A DNA stretch of 64,000 nucleotides from Baylisascaris procyonis (taxonomy: Eukaryota > Nematoda > Chromadorea > Rhabditida > Ascarididae). The stretch spans positions 1,860,001-1,924,000 of the forward strand of contig JAZARR010000230.1 in NCBI GenBank assembly GCA_037389465.1, given 5' to 3'. Both the position numbers and the translations under genes were made by a program. Positions 41,531-56,000 of the stretch are shown in pieces. How positions within the stretch are numbered: the first letter of the stretch is position 1; every line of letters begins with the position of its first letter. Below the pieces are notes generated by a model. That model did no database searches, had not been told where the DNA came from, and saw only the letters and a program-made list of their open reading frames with translations.

Positions 41531-41654
41531 AAAGCAGTCAACTCAAAAGAGATTGTTTGCAGAGTGAGTGAATCGATGTATCGGTCATCGGAAGCGAATC
41601 GGCGATTGAGTGCCTACAAGTATTCCATTCGGCATTGGTCATCTCAGTGAAAGT

Positions 41655-43385
41655 ATGGCTCTGATGTGGTGTCTATTTCTACTACTATTGCTCGTTATAT
41701 TCTCCTCATATACAGGTATAATCTAGCAAACGTTAATTTATCGTTCTATTTTGCAGATTTCTACTTTCATTAATAGAACTAAAGGTGTATTATTCAAATA
41801 TTTTAGATTTCAAAGAAATTTAGTTATTGGTGATAAGTACGTTAATTGCATTATTTATTTTTTTTCTCCTTATTGACGAGTAAATATTACCGTTATTATT
41901 TTTTTATAATTTTCATAAAGAGTCTTTCTAGAAGCAGCCTATTATTTAATAATAAAAAAACAGGGCAGTAATATTATTGAGCCCTTAGCTAATGTGCTTC
42001 TAACAAAGAAATGAATTAGAATTTAATAATCGATGAAAGAAATTGTTAATTTTCATATTTCTGACTTCATTCTTCTATGATACGCTCTCAGCAAAATATA
42101 TCCAACTCCCCTCCTCTCATCCTTAATCCCTTCTCCTTGTCCCCCGCTCCCTCCCATTGCTTCTTCAGAACACTTCATTAGATGTACACTTATCTTCTTC
42201 ATAGTGAATTAATACAAATTCATATTATTTAATTCACCAAGAAATGGGATAATGCACAAACTAGATTTAGTATTGTAGAGTGCGTTTATTCGATTAAATT
42301 CTTTAGTATTCATATGCAAAAGAGAGCTGAAGAAAAGATAAATCGAAAATGAATAATGGATGCGTTTTTTTTTTCGCCGAATTTCATTTATTCTTTTCTC
42401 TTCAAATTATAAATCAGCTGCAAAAAAATTCTTTTATTAGAATATTAAAAATTTAGCGATAAAAATATATCGTTTGAATACGTAAATTATTAGCACCTCT
42501 TTTTTGGTTTAATTATCCAAGTTTGAGGTTGGTGCTATGAATATCGCCTAAAGAGCCGAAACGTCAGCTTAAATTATTATTCCATCTCTACCCGACACAT
42601 TACATGATCATAACCAAAAAAAAAACTGTTATACTAAACAGTGTTATTACTCATGTTTTAGAAATGAAATTGTAGATGGTTGTTCACCATTCAGTGGCGA
42701 TTTATTCAACTCATTTGCGAAGACACTCTCATCACGAAGGGCACTTGGTGAGAATACACAACGCTCAATACCGATTAGTTTTGGTTCGTTTTAATTAAAA
42801 TTTTACTAATTTATTGAATAATAATTCTTATTTTTTCATTAACATCACTCATATTGCTAAGATGCAATCGTTGATCTCATAAAAAATTTTCACAAAACTG
42901 CATCAACAAAAAATACGATAAATTTACAATAAATTAATAAACTTTTATTTAATTTTAAAAATAGTAGAACATTTTTTGAATTTAAAATATAGAATATTCC
43001 ATTTTTACAGGTGGACATACAATAGATAGTTTACCGATAGAGGATCCCAATGATCTATCCTGTAACGATTTTGATGGACATTGTCGTTGGCATAATATCG
43101 AAGGATTACTCATTGATGAGATGGATTGGTTTCAAGGAACTGGTAAACTTGATGTTGAACGGCTTCATGTATGTTCTTCATAAATTATTTATTCTATTCT
43201 TTGATATTTTTACATTTTTATAATTATTTAATTAAAAAAATGTAAATGCTGTGAATATCTATTAATATATCACTTCTATTAATGATTATTTCAATTCCTT
43301 AAAGTTCCAACTGATGCTCACTCAGACTTTTATTGCATTCTTCCATTGTTATTTGCTTTATCATATGCATATGTATATGCGGCCA

Positions 43386-43469
<84 letters not shown>

Positions 43470-46400
43470 TTGTATATATATACATTTATTTATTTACTTA
43501 TTTATATTATTTTACGAGGTTATTGGCCGTAATATTGAAGTATTTATAATCCTACTGGTCATAAATAATCGAGTATTTGTAAGGATAGTAGCCACCTATA
43601 CCCAAATATTTATAATAACATATTCGATGTTCATTTACAGATCTCGACGGGAACAGATGTAATGCCCGAGGGTGATTATGGGATTGTAGCAACGGATATT
43701 GCCCAATTGCCAAATGCGAAAGCCGTTCTTGTCAGTGATATTATTAACTGTCAAGTTGGACCAGCTGAATTGCGATTTCGGTTAGTATATCGATGGAAAT
43801 TCTCTTATATACAATCAATCGATAGTTTTAGTAACACTTAAAAAAATATTTACTTCTTTATTTCTAGAATTAATTTTATTATAAGTTCGATATTCAAAAA
43901 AAATTTATTTGTTTATGTGGAAGATTATTTTTAAATCGTTTGCAGCTATAAACAATTCGAGAATTCGATAAACGCTCTTTTTAGGTATTGGACAAGTCCA
44001 GGTGTTCGAATTACGGTATGCGCAAAACAGATGATTAAGCTCTATCCAAGTTTTGATTTTTGCTCCGATCCAGTAGAAATCGGTGATCCAGGACCCGCAT
44101 TTGTTAGCATTCCGGATCTCGATAAACAACCCTTCCAGGTAATGTTGTATCTATTGTTACTTATTCAAAAATATTGTTATATTACAGCCATTCTTCGACA
44201 CATATGCATATAAATATAATACATATATTATACTGAACTATTAAAGTAAAAATATTTTTAATTCGACAACTCTAAAAACGAAAAAGAATGAAATTTCGTT
44301 ATGGGCATAAAGAAAGCACCGAAGATTATCGTGTGGGTGGGCCACATATGTTTACTTGGCTAATCGTGCATTTAATGAATGCTTATATACGAAGGCATAG
44401 ATTGCATTTATGATCAGCTGGGTGTCACGATGGTTGAAACTCGCTTCATGCCTCGTTGATAAAATATTCTGATCGTCTGATTTGGTCATTGTATGGTTCA
44501 CTTGAATTTTTCAGCAATTTTCAATTCAATTTTTCTATCATTTAAGGAAACATACTAATATAGGATTTTATTGACTCCTAAAATGCTCATTAAAGGTAAA
44601 CCGGAATAAGGCGAACGACCGGTCCGGAAACCACAAGTATAAAATGTTGGGAACGTTAGAATTTATTTACTATACATTCCATTGCCTGGAAATAGTTTAA
44701 TTGATAGTTTTCATGTATACACTTTTAATGTGTATTAATAATAATTTATTTTTATGCAGATTTTTATAACGGCCGATAATTTTGTGTTTCGTGCAACCAA
44801 TTTGGAAGGTGGCTTCGCTATTATTGATGATATTGAATATTATGGCGATTTATGCACAAATCCCAATAATATGATGCCACCAAAGGTATTAATGCTTATT
44901 GAATTTATCTATATTAAATAATATGCAAATATCAAAACTTAAATAGTATTATTTATTTATTTTATATTTTTAATAAAATATTATTGTATCTTTCAAATGT
45001 GCGTTTGATGATAGCCTAATGAGAGAATATTTGTGTCAATAGATGCATTTTTATCACTAAGACAAAATGCTAGGCTATGGATTCTCTTAAATTACTTATT
45101 TTTTTATGAAGCTACGAGAATGTATTGTTGTAATTCGGCTGTAGGGAATACTTTCCCAAGATATGATCCAGAACTATCGCACAACAGATATTTCCCTATT
45201 GCAGCACAATTTCTGGAAAGATGAGTTTCCGGATGCGGTTGTTCATCAAAGCAGCACATCGGAGTCGCCAACATTGATCCCACCATCAAATAACATTGCA
45301 CGATTGACTGAAATCGACACTTTGACACCACAAAATGAACAAGATTCTCGACATCACAACAACAAATTCATTGCGAAAGTTCAACAACCACATCATTATG
45401 CATCGCTATGTTCGGCTCTACAATGCTCATTCGACAGTGAACCATGTGTCGACTATATTGCACAATCCGATTGGGTTCTATCATCGCAACCAGTTGGTAC
45501 AATCAAAGGAGATGCTTCACTGCTTCCATTTAATCCCGGTTTGTGCTATCGAAACACATTCTTGATTTTTTATGACTCATAGTTAATAGAAATTTCTTAG
45601 TTTATTTATAAAATTACATATTAAATGAGAATTCCAAGTAAAAATGTTTTCTGGTTTTTAAAAAGAAGGCGAAACGATTTTTAAATTTTTTTTTTTTTTT
45701 TTTTGGCTGGTGCACAGTAACTCGGATATAATCATAAAAATCTGCATTCACTTTATATAGAGATTACTAGAAAGTCGAATATTTAGAGAGTACCATTTGA
45801 TAAGGTGCGTTTTTTATTACATAGCTTATCAAAGGTTTATTTATTTTTAAATTTAGATTAAAGTTAAAATTATAAGAGAGAGAAAAAAACTAAAATTAAA
45901 GTTTTATAGCGATTTGTTTAGATCGTGAAAACGGTGATTGAATGAATATCACTGAAGTGATATGCAAATTAAACGAACGAATGAGATCTAAATGAATCAA
46001 TGATTAACAATAAGAATATTTTTAGAGGGTTCATTTGCATATGTGATTGGACCACGAAGAGTATCACGATTACAAACGCCACCGTTTGATGCACAATCGA
46101 ATTTTTATTTGCTTTTCGCTTATTATAAAACATCAAATATAAGCAATTTTAATGTGATCATCAAACAAACTCAACAACCTTTTGAACATATCATTTTCAC
46201 GGTAAGAATCTTCTTGCTTGAAATTTTTTGAATTTTATTTCTAACATTTTTTAAAATTTTAGTTGATAGAGTTTCACTCTTTACTACCTTTTAATAACTG
46301 GGTATTTCGAGGGGAAAATTTTTCCGTTACTATTTAGTGATTTTACTACTTTTCATTATTATTTTTTCGTTGTAGTATTCTCATTGAGCTATTATATCTA

Positions 46401-47657
46401 TTCTTGTGCAATATTTTAATTTATTATTTTAGTTAAAATGCTCCCTAATAAAAATATAATGTTTTTATTATTTTTATTATTGAAGCCTTTTATTGATGAA
46501 AAATTTGCCGTTAATTATTTGCTAAATATTTATTTTATATTTATTTCAATAATAAAAATTATTTATTATTGAAATCTTTTATTGATGGTTACTAAACATT
46601 TAAATATTACAAAATATTTTCAATTATTTCATTAAAATCAGTGAAAATCTAATGGATTCGCTGTTCTGTCGACGCGAACTTATGTCTAAGTTATAGGCAC
46701 CACAAACAATCAACACAATGAAGCGATGGTTTAGGGAAAGTCGTGCATTACAAGCTGGATCCTATGATTATGTGAGTGAATAAATTGATGAATTATATTA
46801 CTGGTGAAAGTATCTCTTTACTTTCTTTATTAAATATTTGAATTAATGCAAATCGATTTTTTCTTTTGCCCATAAAATTATTAATTATGCAACAAAGGGA
46901 TCGCAATCACTCGTTTTCTACGAAATTGTCTGCCATTTATGTCTTAAATTACTATAATTGTGACCATTGATTTCTAGAAAAATCCCCGACAACAACATTA
47001 AATACCCATTGCTAGACGATAGATGGGTGACAATTGTTTGTCACTATTTAGAGAATCGAGTTAGCAATCTCTTGCAAATACGACTGGTTAGATAATACGG
47101 AAGATAATGCAGAGTGAAATGTGAAGCATTTTTATGCCTTAAATAGCCATTATTATATGTAAGCTTACTGAATTGTCAGGAAAAAATCCAACATATTGCT
47201 AATAACTACCATTGTGGGTAAGTAATTAAAGTTATACGGGCATTTTGTATACGTAGAGGTGGTGCTTATCGTTGATGAAGAACGCTAATATTTCAATAGA
47301 TAAGAAGATATAATTCAATTCTAAAGAAGCCATGAAATTAGTGCTGAAAAATGACGCTTAAACAATAAAGGATTAAATCGAAATATTATCCCTCATATTC
47401 TAATTTAAAATTTATATGGCGGCCACCTATGATGAACTTGACAGTTTTATTAGCTCGCAAATATACGTTTCATAGTTCAATGGCGAAATTAAGTTTTTAC
47501 TCGTGAATATTTCAATTTCAAAGCATTTAACGAATGAATTTCTTTCAATAAAAACTTTCAGATTGCATTCGAAGCAAAAAATCTACAAACAATGGAATAT
47601 ATAGGACTCGATGAATTACTTATTCTCGACTCAAAGAAAAGGCGAATTTGTTTATAA
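41655..47657 (+). CDS. Secreted protein with two MAM domains
   Basis: Ten exons join in phase to about 483 residues: 41655-41715, 42676-42747, 43011-43168, 43641-43780, 43985-44138, 44760-44885, 45145-45538, 46026-46201, 46697-46771 and 47562-47657. Residues 1-20 form a clear signal peptide (MALMWCLFLLLLLVIFSSYT). The first MAM domain spans about residues 60-230, with the opening SCNDFDGHCRWHN, a later LRFRYWTSPGVRITVC strand pair and the closing AIIDDIEYYGDLC. A linker of about 95 Ser/Thr/Gln/His-rich residues follows. The second MAM domain spans about 328-478 (ALQCSFDSEPCVDY, then GSFAYVIGPRRVSRLQTPPF). MAM domains are extracellular adhesion or oligomerisation modules. No transmembrane segment or enzyme domain is visible, so I infer a secreted or matrix protein. 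Intron 1 contains an SL1-like element and intron 3 a TA repeat. The exon at 45145 uses the acceptor ctgtag directly after an in-frame stop, which supports that boundary. Confidence 0.92.
42506..42610 (+). ncRNA. SL1-like spliced-leader sequence, possible SL RNA gene or relic
   Basis: Positions 42506-42527 match the 22-base nematode SL1 exon as I recall it at all but one position: ggtttaatta, then tccaagtttgag, where SL1 has ccc in place of tcc. The next bases are gttggt, so a GT donor follows exactly where the SL RNA donor should be. CCAA at 42517-42520 can pair with TTGG at 42529-42532, across the donor. I do not see a clear Sm-binding site downstream, only taaattattattcc near 42575. A cgaaacgtc motif and a 3' end that mirrors the 5' end (ggttta against ataacc flanked by T and A runs) suggest that this copy may sit in a small dispersed repeat. 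The element lies inside intron 1 of the MAM gene, on the same strand. The 3' limit given is approximate. Confidence 0.4.
43387..43465. repeat. (TA)n microsatellite in MAM intron 3
   Basis: Perfect TA array of about 79 bp between the exons at 43011-43168 and 43641-43780. All three plus frames through it are open but meaningless. Confidence 0.97.
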
Positions 47658-50067
47658 AATAATTTTGTTCATTTTGACAATTTCGCTCTTTTTTTCTACG
47701 TATCCGATAAGGATGTAAATATGATTTTCAAATGTGGTAATAATGTGCAAATAAACCTTTATTTATAGAGTTTAGATTTGTGATATGGAATAAAAATTCA
47801 AGCTAGAATAATTCTTTTAAATTATATATCACGATTAGAATCGCGAAGAGTCTCCCAAAACCTTATGCAATAAAACTTCATTACACAATAATGCCTAGGG
47901 CCCCCCTTCTTCCGCTCCTCCCAAGTCCATTCACCTATCCTTTTCCTATGCGAATCAGAAACTTGAAGAAGCACCTTTTTTAGCCTTCTCAAGGTGTCGA
48001 TGGTATTATTAAATCATAACCCCCTTCCTCGTCTTAATTCATCCCCTTTCCTCCCCTCTATAACGTGCTATTTTTTGGGATACAATGGGCTAATTTAATG
48101 ACCAAAATAATGAAAACGATAGACTTGGATCATTAACTCGCATCTTGCAAATGCATTCCACTTGATAACAAAAATATATGGGATTTACATTTTTATATAT
48201 ACAATGCAATCACTAAGAAGTAACTATAATATTTCTAGTAAAAATGCAAAAAGGAGAATGTTGCGTTTATTTAGGCAAAAGAAAAAAAAAAGATCGGTTC
48301 AACACCCGATAAACGATTAAATGACATTCGAAGAGAAATATTGCATAAATAGAATAAGAGAAAAAATGCATATAAAAGCTCATAAATTATAGTGCAACAA
48401 TATCGAATGTAACATCAATGATAGTGAAACAAATAAAAGTCCACTAAATGACCATAAGTCACCCTTACTTGAAATCATCAATAAAAAGCTATTCCAGGAG
48501 ATCAACCAAATGACCCCTTCCTTCGATCCCTTCCCCCCCTTCACCACATTTGAAATGCGCCAGCACTTTTCACTTCCACCCAATCTGAAATATAATAAAG
48601 GCTTAAGTGAAGAAGTAAAAGTAACACAACGCGAGTAAAGTAACGAATAAGAATCTAAGGTAACCAAAGAAAACTTCTTTATAAATTCACTATTTTAGTG
48701 ATCGTCTAAAATTTGTTTACAAAATGAATAAATCTCATTAATTAAACGATCGAACATACAAAAAAACATAGAACAAAATAGCAAGAGAGAAAATAAAAAA
48801 TCATAAGCACCGTGCAAGAATAGCAATCAAAAAATAAAGTGCACATAAAAATTATTGAAAATTGCGGATTATACAACAGCTATGAGAGTCGAAATTCACT
48901 CTACCCTTTCAGTATACTACTGGTGGGAGGGACAGCCGGGTGGGGGGGGGGGGGAGGGGAGGTTCGTAGATCCCCCACAAACCAGCTAGGATTATATCTT
49001 TGAGGGGAATTCACTCTCACTAATGCTCATTTTAGATAAAAAAAAAGATACCTCGCAAACCAGCAATTCCCTTAGACCTGTAAAGTGATTATATTTATAG
49101 ATTTGTCGAATGAAAAAAAAATTAAGCTCTATTCAAACATTATTTTAGCTCTTTTTTTTTCCCATCTGCATCTCCAATCCCATTTAAAAACATATCGTAA
49201 TTATTTTCAACTATATTAGATGCACAAAGCATAAAATTATTAGCATTAATATCGTAAAATCAAAACAACTTTCCATTGCTATATAACGTCAAAGCCAGGC
49301 GATATAATAAAAACACAAATAGCACTGATATGGATTCATTGCATGATGCATTAAAAGTAATAAGCTAACTCATTTATCTCACCTAATTTTTCGTCATCTT
49401 CGTATTGCTCATATCGTTGAAGACCACCTTCATCCCTATCGAAGTCAGCACCAATTTTTTAGATTTATTTTTTCTTAAGAAATCAACATGACCGATCGAA
49501 TCGCGATTATTTATAAGACTAGAAAACGCTAAACGATGAGTAAAACCATTTGGGAGTTAGCACAAAAGTCCTATTTAAAGACCTAAAATTTCAGCTGATA
49601 TATTAGATTTTTCTCTAATCTCGACGTTATATCAACGTATTTGATCATCCTTTATTGGCCACTAATAGCCATAGCATCACAATATATTGTTATAGTCTAA
49701 TGATAATATTTGAATAACGGCAATTGTCATGGCGCAAATTTTGCATTTAAATATTAAATTCAATTGAATGCTAACAAACAAAATTAAATCATTACAACGA
49801 GTAAATGAATAAAATAAACGAATGCAATATCACTCATTATGAGGCATAAAATAATTTGACAAATATTTCATATGCAAAATTTAACATTCCTATTGTCAAT
49901 ATGAAATGCATTGCAAAATTAAATGCAATACGCAACTTAAATTATCTCTTTAAATGAAAATATATCACCTGAAGTGATGCTAATCACCTATTCGAAGTGT
50001 TGATTCTCTCTTAAATGCTTTTGAATGAATAGGCGGATATGTGGTGAAGTTTATCAACTCAACGATA
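47658..50067. other. Intergenic region between the convergent MAM and ECT2 genes
   Basis: No exons found. Contains pyrimidine-rich tracts at about 47900-48060 and 48510-48545 and a G-rich run near 48940-48962. It should hold the 3' ends of both flanking genes. Confidence 0.6.
47750..47755 (+). promoter_or_regulatory. Polyadenylation signal of the MAM gene
   Basis: AATAAA lies 93 bp after the stop codon, within a T-rich context, and is a plausible cleavage signal. Confidence 0.5.
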
Positions 50068-53000
50068 TCAAATATGTGAAGTATTTATGCTAGCTCGCAT
50101 AGATTCACGACGACCAAGTAATGACGGCAAAAATGTAGATGTCGATAGCATTTGCTTATATCGACGAGATGGTGTAGCCGATGCACCTACCGTCGTATAG
50201 TGAGGTACCGATGTCGATTCGTTGATCGAACGCAAATTGGAACGTGAATGAAACCTCGAGAGTGTATTCGAGATACCGATCTGCATACTCGATACGGCAC
50301 GTCGAAATTGACTTGGTGGACGTACGGATGACGGCGCTTGTGATGAGCATTTCCGAACCCTAATATGTTATTGTTTTATAAGCATATTTAGAAGCACACT
50401 AGATTTCCATTTCCCTCAACTCTAGGTACCGATTCATAAAGGAATTTGCAATAAATCTCCACTTCTACAAATTATCACTGTCTATTATATTTTTGTAAAA
50501 TTTTATCTCTACTAAGTAAAACATGGCTATATTTAAATAAGTCAACATTAAAATGAAGTCGCGCAAATGAATCATTGTTTAGCAAGCATCTAAAATGTAA
50601 ATGCTTCCTTAGCACCCCCTCCCCCACCCATTGCTCCCAAAATCTTAGCACCCTCCCAAAATCTCCTAAAGGGTCAAAGTTAGTCGAAACAAGAATAACA
50701 TAAAGCTATAACTTGACAAACCTCTCAATAGGAAACCTAAGACTTTAATAAATCTATCAAATTTAGATATTAAAGAAAATCAACGAACGCATGATGAAGT
50801 GCCTTTCGTATCGTTACAATCGTATCGGATGATGGCTCTAAATCCAAATTCATATCATCCATCAGTGTTATTCGACCACATAAATAAAATATCTATAAAT
50901 ATGTCAATTTATCAATAAAAATATCGCACAAGAAATCTATTAATTGCCTTTTTATATAAAAATGTAAGTTATAAATTACTATTAATTCCGAAATATTTGG
51001 TAAAATGATAAAATATTTGTACTCTCGCTCTTTTTACTCATTTTCAACTCTTCCATTAAGATCTATGAGCAATTATTTAGCAATTCCAATCAAAGCAAAT
51101 CAAAAACCCTCATAAAAATATATCGAAGCTTAATCTCTTAGCCTTGAGATAATTTTTGATACCATTGATCTTAACCGCTTCCTCTTAACTGACATTGTCT
51201 GCAGTTGGTAGCTCAATAGAAATTAGATTAACGTTAATAATAAATTAGCAAAACGTTTACCTGAGTGGAGAGATCCTTAAGAAATTTACGCATTTCACCC
51301 GGTTGGTTTTCAAGACATTGTGCCACCCAAAAATCCTCTCCTTGACTCACACGAAATGATAGCACAAAAACACCCTCAAAATCTGGAAAAAAGCAAATTC
51401 ACATTAAAAAAATCCTTTAGAAATTTGTTATATTGCATGTTTTAAAGTAAAAAGTGATAATGGAATCACAATCTTGATGTGTAGAAAGAACACAATGCAA
51501 CGCATATAGATTTATGAACTAAAGCAAAAGTTTGCCACCAAGCAGAAATAAAAAGGGGTTAAAATCGTTGTAGTACGAGTATCTCATCGCTTATAAAATA
51601 AAACAATACACCTCCTGTACTTTTGAAAAAATAATACACATAGATAACTCATATTAAAAAATAAGTAAATAAATAAATTAGCAACAACTAAAATGAGAGA
51701 GACAATAAATCTGAAATTCAAAAGGTATACCACTATGAGAAATAATATCGATCTGTCGAATAGAGGTGAGCATATATTGTTGATGATGTTTAAATTTCTT
51801 TTTTTCGTGTCGAAATGAAGAGAAAGAGATTTGCCGTGCAAATGCTTGCGTACTAATTCTTCGTGTTGGTGAATCGGTCGTAGTACCATTCCTTACCTAA
51901 AAAATCACCTCAATACTATTGCAAAATTACCATCAATTATTAACACAATTATTATCAATTACCTTAATTATCGATCACAATCACATCGATCAACTAATCA
52001 ATCAATGTTATTATCAATCACATCAATTAACCAATCAATCAATAATATTATCAAAGTCACCTCAATAACCAAAATTATTACAAAAATAGTTAACTTAATC
52101 AAAAAGAACTATCACCACCAATCGATCAAGGTAAGTTAACAATAAATGACTAACAAAAAACGACAACGTTGAATTCCGTGACGACAATTGCAACTAATTT
52201 ATTGTCAATTCCTTTATGATTTCTCAACGACAAACTAAACTTAATGCGTCGATTTTCACTCAAATAAATATAAAGTCTTAAATTCTGATCTATGAGAAAT
52301 TAGAAACATAATAAATACCAAATATCACAACTCAAATGAACGAAACGCAAATCAACCTTTGCGATTTCAATGAGGTCATTGAAAAGGAAGATGGCCATAT
52401 TTCGGCCACGTGTTTTAGCCCATTCATCTTCACCACCCAATGAAAGAACATGCAATTCACTTGTTAGTGTTCGTGCACTCGATAATATTTCCGGCTGAAA
52501 TAAAATACTAAAAATAATAATATAACAAAATTAAAAAATTGAAGATTAAAAGATATAATACATGAAAATATTGATGATAAATGCATTCTGTGAAGTGTTC
52601 ACATTGTATAGAGTAAAATATATTGTTCATCCCTCATTATTTTCTTATTGTTTTTCCTCAAATATAGCGTGAAATAAAAATAAACAGTCTGACTTGTGCT
52701 GTGTATGTCACAAAAAATGCTGACGGCATGCCAACTGATAGAATATATCAAACCATCTCCCCTTCTACTCCATCTTCTCTTCCCTTCCCCATTAGAGATC
52801 ATATTTAGGACAAAATACTACGGCAATTAAAAAAGCCTTAAAGGAAAGTATAACGATTTCAAAAAAAGAATACCATACCGGACATCGGTCTATTTCATTG
52901 GAAACTCGAAAGATTTCTGCGTAAGACTCCGTTTGCCGTCTCGATTCATTTGCTGTCCTAAAAAAAAAAATTTACATTGAATATAAAAAGTAAAGAACAT

Positions 53001-56000
53001 AAATAACACATAATTTCTTACAAAAAGCCTATAGAAAACTTCGAAATCTTTTCAAGGCGATTTGCCAATACAGAACAAATAACGGCGATATGGTATAAAA
53101 AACTTCACTGCACCAAAAAGTGTCAAATAAAATTGTTAAAATAGAATTTTTTAAAATTCTCTTTAAAGCGATTGAGAGTTGTTTTGAAAATTGATAACTG
53201 ATAAGATTTAGTGATAATACTCATCCAATAAACACAAAGTAATTGATATCTACAACGAATCGCGCAAAGGGAATTTAATTCACTTTCCACATAACGCTTT
53301 GATCTTTAACTCAAGCGGATCATTGATTTCAGGTCACGCTTAACTCCCCATCCTAACCACCTGCAAAACAATTTACTTTCACCATAGAAAATATGGAAAA
53401 TAATTGAGGCATGAATATGAAAATTGATAAAATAAGAATGCATCAACATTAGAGAAGAAAAACGCTTACGCAAGAACATCTTCGAGTGCCCTCAACGCTT
53501 TCGTCAAACAACTGTTATCTGGATTGCTTCGTTCTGTTTTCTTTTGTATCGCTATAAATATTCCAATTCACTATGCATATCAATCGACCGATATGGAAAT
53601 ATGGAAATTCAATCAAAATCAACATCAAAATATATTATACCTTCTTAAATAACTATTCCAAATACCAATTTTTGCCGTTATTATTATACAAATACAATTA
53701 TTACTACATTTTGAACATAAACATTTCATTGCGGTATGCACCTTCACGAAACGATGATTCGATTCCATATTTTGATGCATTCACTATATTTCAACCCTCT
53801 CTTTGCAATGCTCAACAAACATATGTCGTCCTTATTTGCAATCGCACCTTTATGCAAACATCTGATGAAATCTTCCGTTATTCTACCTCATATTACCAAA
53901 CGCCATCATAAATACCTCACCTATTGCAACATTGATACCTTCATCTAGTCCTTTTTCCTCTCTTCTTTCGCCCATCTTCTTATTCATTGATTTCCACGTA
54001 AATTTACAATGCAAATTGCCAATTAGTTTACTTCACTTGCACTTCTCTCTACTTGTTGTCTATACTACACTCGAATCAACAGATAATTTTTAACCTTTCT
54101 GGGTGGAACTTCTTAAACAATAAGATTAAACGGCTTATAAATATGTAGAAGCGATTCAAGAGGCAGCGATTCAAAAAAAAAGAAAGAAAAAAAACAGTAA
54201 AAGAATAAATAAGAAATGCTGAACCCTTTAGAAGAAGTAAAACAGATGGAAGTCGTTGTACTGGACGCACAAGAAGGTCGCGAAGATTATTTCGTTGACA
54301 TTCAGCACGACTTTCGGCTGCCTAAAACATCGAATAAGTCTAAACATGCAAATCTCTATAGTTAATAATTTCCACAAGAGAAGCACTTGCGGGAAAATAA
54401 TATAACATTGAAAACATTTTCTGCCCGATTGAGCATAGATAGAGAGGATAATTACAAGGAAGGCAAAGCAGGAAGGGAGAGGAGAAGCGAAGAACTCCGA
54501 TCAAGACAGAAAAACAACAAAAACCTATGTTTCTTACCGACAAATTTATAGCACCACTATATAGTCTGCCATCGTTTCAAGTCATTTCAAACGATATGTT
54601 ACCATCAAATTCTATGAAACAATTCATCTCAAACGTAATGCGTGAGCATAGGTTGATTAGCTAAAAACTCAACTTGCCTTTAAAAAAGCATGAAACTTTG
54701 GTTTCGATCGATCACATTGATCCAATGTTAGTATAGCCGTATCGTAGCTATTTATGAACGCCTTATAAACCGGTCGTAGATGTTCCGCATAATCAAGCCA
54801 TATCTGAATATCCAAAAATTCATTTCAAAAATTATTTAATAAAATAAATTGAGTATAAACAACGAAACCGATTAGATCTCTAAACGATTACTAATCGATA
54901 ATGATCAAAAGAAACCTTGCCAATAAGTCGATCAATGCTCCAATGCATAACATAAGTTCTAAGTTCGTTGCATATCTTCTCATGTACTTCAACAAGGGGT
55001 GGAACACGAGAAAATATTTGCATTATTTCGGCTTTCGATAAAAGACCCGATTCAGGATCGTGTGCTTGAGTTTCCAATGGTTCCTTGAAAGTCTGAAAGT
55101 GAAACATTTCAACGCCAAATAGAAACACAACAATATGATGCATTCCAATAGCAGCAGTATTTATTCATAAATTTATTTTAATGAAATTTTCATGAGGCCA
55201 ATTATACGTAAAATTCACTCGAAATTATGCATCCTATATAATTCAAAAGCGGCAATATCAACAACAAAATTTGCAGTATCACATAATTGATTATAAATAA
55301 TCACCTCCTCCTCCTTTCCTTCTTCCCTCCCCTCTCCCCATCTACATAAAAATTTATCAAATAGCACCAACTTATAAGCAGAACGACGTCGTTTGGATAG
55401 AACAAACTTGAAAAGGCCTGTGCAAAAATTAAGGCGGTATAAGAGGGCCACAAATTATTCTAAAGGGCAGAAAATGAATAAGTTTCTTCCCTCTCAACGC
55501 CATAAAGGCTATTTCCTTTCAGCAGAACACTATAAGAAACGTTTACCTGTACAATGATTTTGAGTGCTTTCAGGTAATTTTCCTCAGTTTCGAGCATCTC
55601 TTTACATACTGCATGTCTCTTATCCACTCGACGTGGAGAAGCTGGCAATTTCTCTAAATCCTCTGCTGAGAATAGATGCTCCGAATAATCTGAAGAGAAA
55701 AAACAAAACAATATATAACGCAAGAAACAAATCTAAATTAATCTAAAGAAAAAATATATGCAGATTTTTAACATCGAAATTACCTTAAAAATGAATATTA
55801 TCGAAAAATTGCGAATAAGAGGATAAATATAATAATGTAGTCAAAAATATCTTTTTTTTGCAATGTTTGTGTTTATAATTGAAAAAAAAAATTAACTCAA
55901 ACGTAAAAAAAAAAAATATAAGCACATATCTAAAAATTTGAAAAAAAACAACAAAGAATTTTTAAATTTATTTGAATTTACTATTCATATTTGCTAATCG

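Larger units (their letters stand above)
38793..41654. other. Intergenic region between the divergent INTS2 and MAM genes
   Basis: Holds the 44-bp minisatellite next to INTS2, C-rich runs at about 39810-39860, very AT-rich sequence at 40000-41040, and a TA microsatellite 320 bp before the MAM gene. The Pro/Ser/Phe-rich plus frames at 39286-39540 come from pyrimidine-rich sequence and open in all three frames, so they are not called. Confidence 0.6.

Noticed and set aside
42528..42570. Hammerhead-ribozyme-like core near the cgaaacgtc motif
   Set aside because: The GAAAC-GTC part is present, but there is no CTGATGA box and the stem II strands do not pair, so a ribozyme is not supported.
43314..43662. 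Three plus-strand frames rich in Ile and Tyr
   Set aside because: They are created by the TA microsatellite. The real exon nearby starts at 43641 in a frame set by its neighbours.
53573..53911. 112-codon plus-strand frame inside an ECT2 intron
   Set aside because: AT-rich composition, no domain, overlapping a second open frame, and antisense to a well-supported gene.
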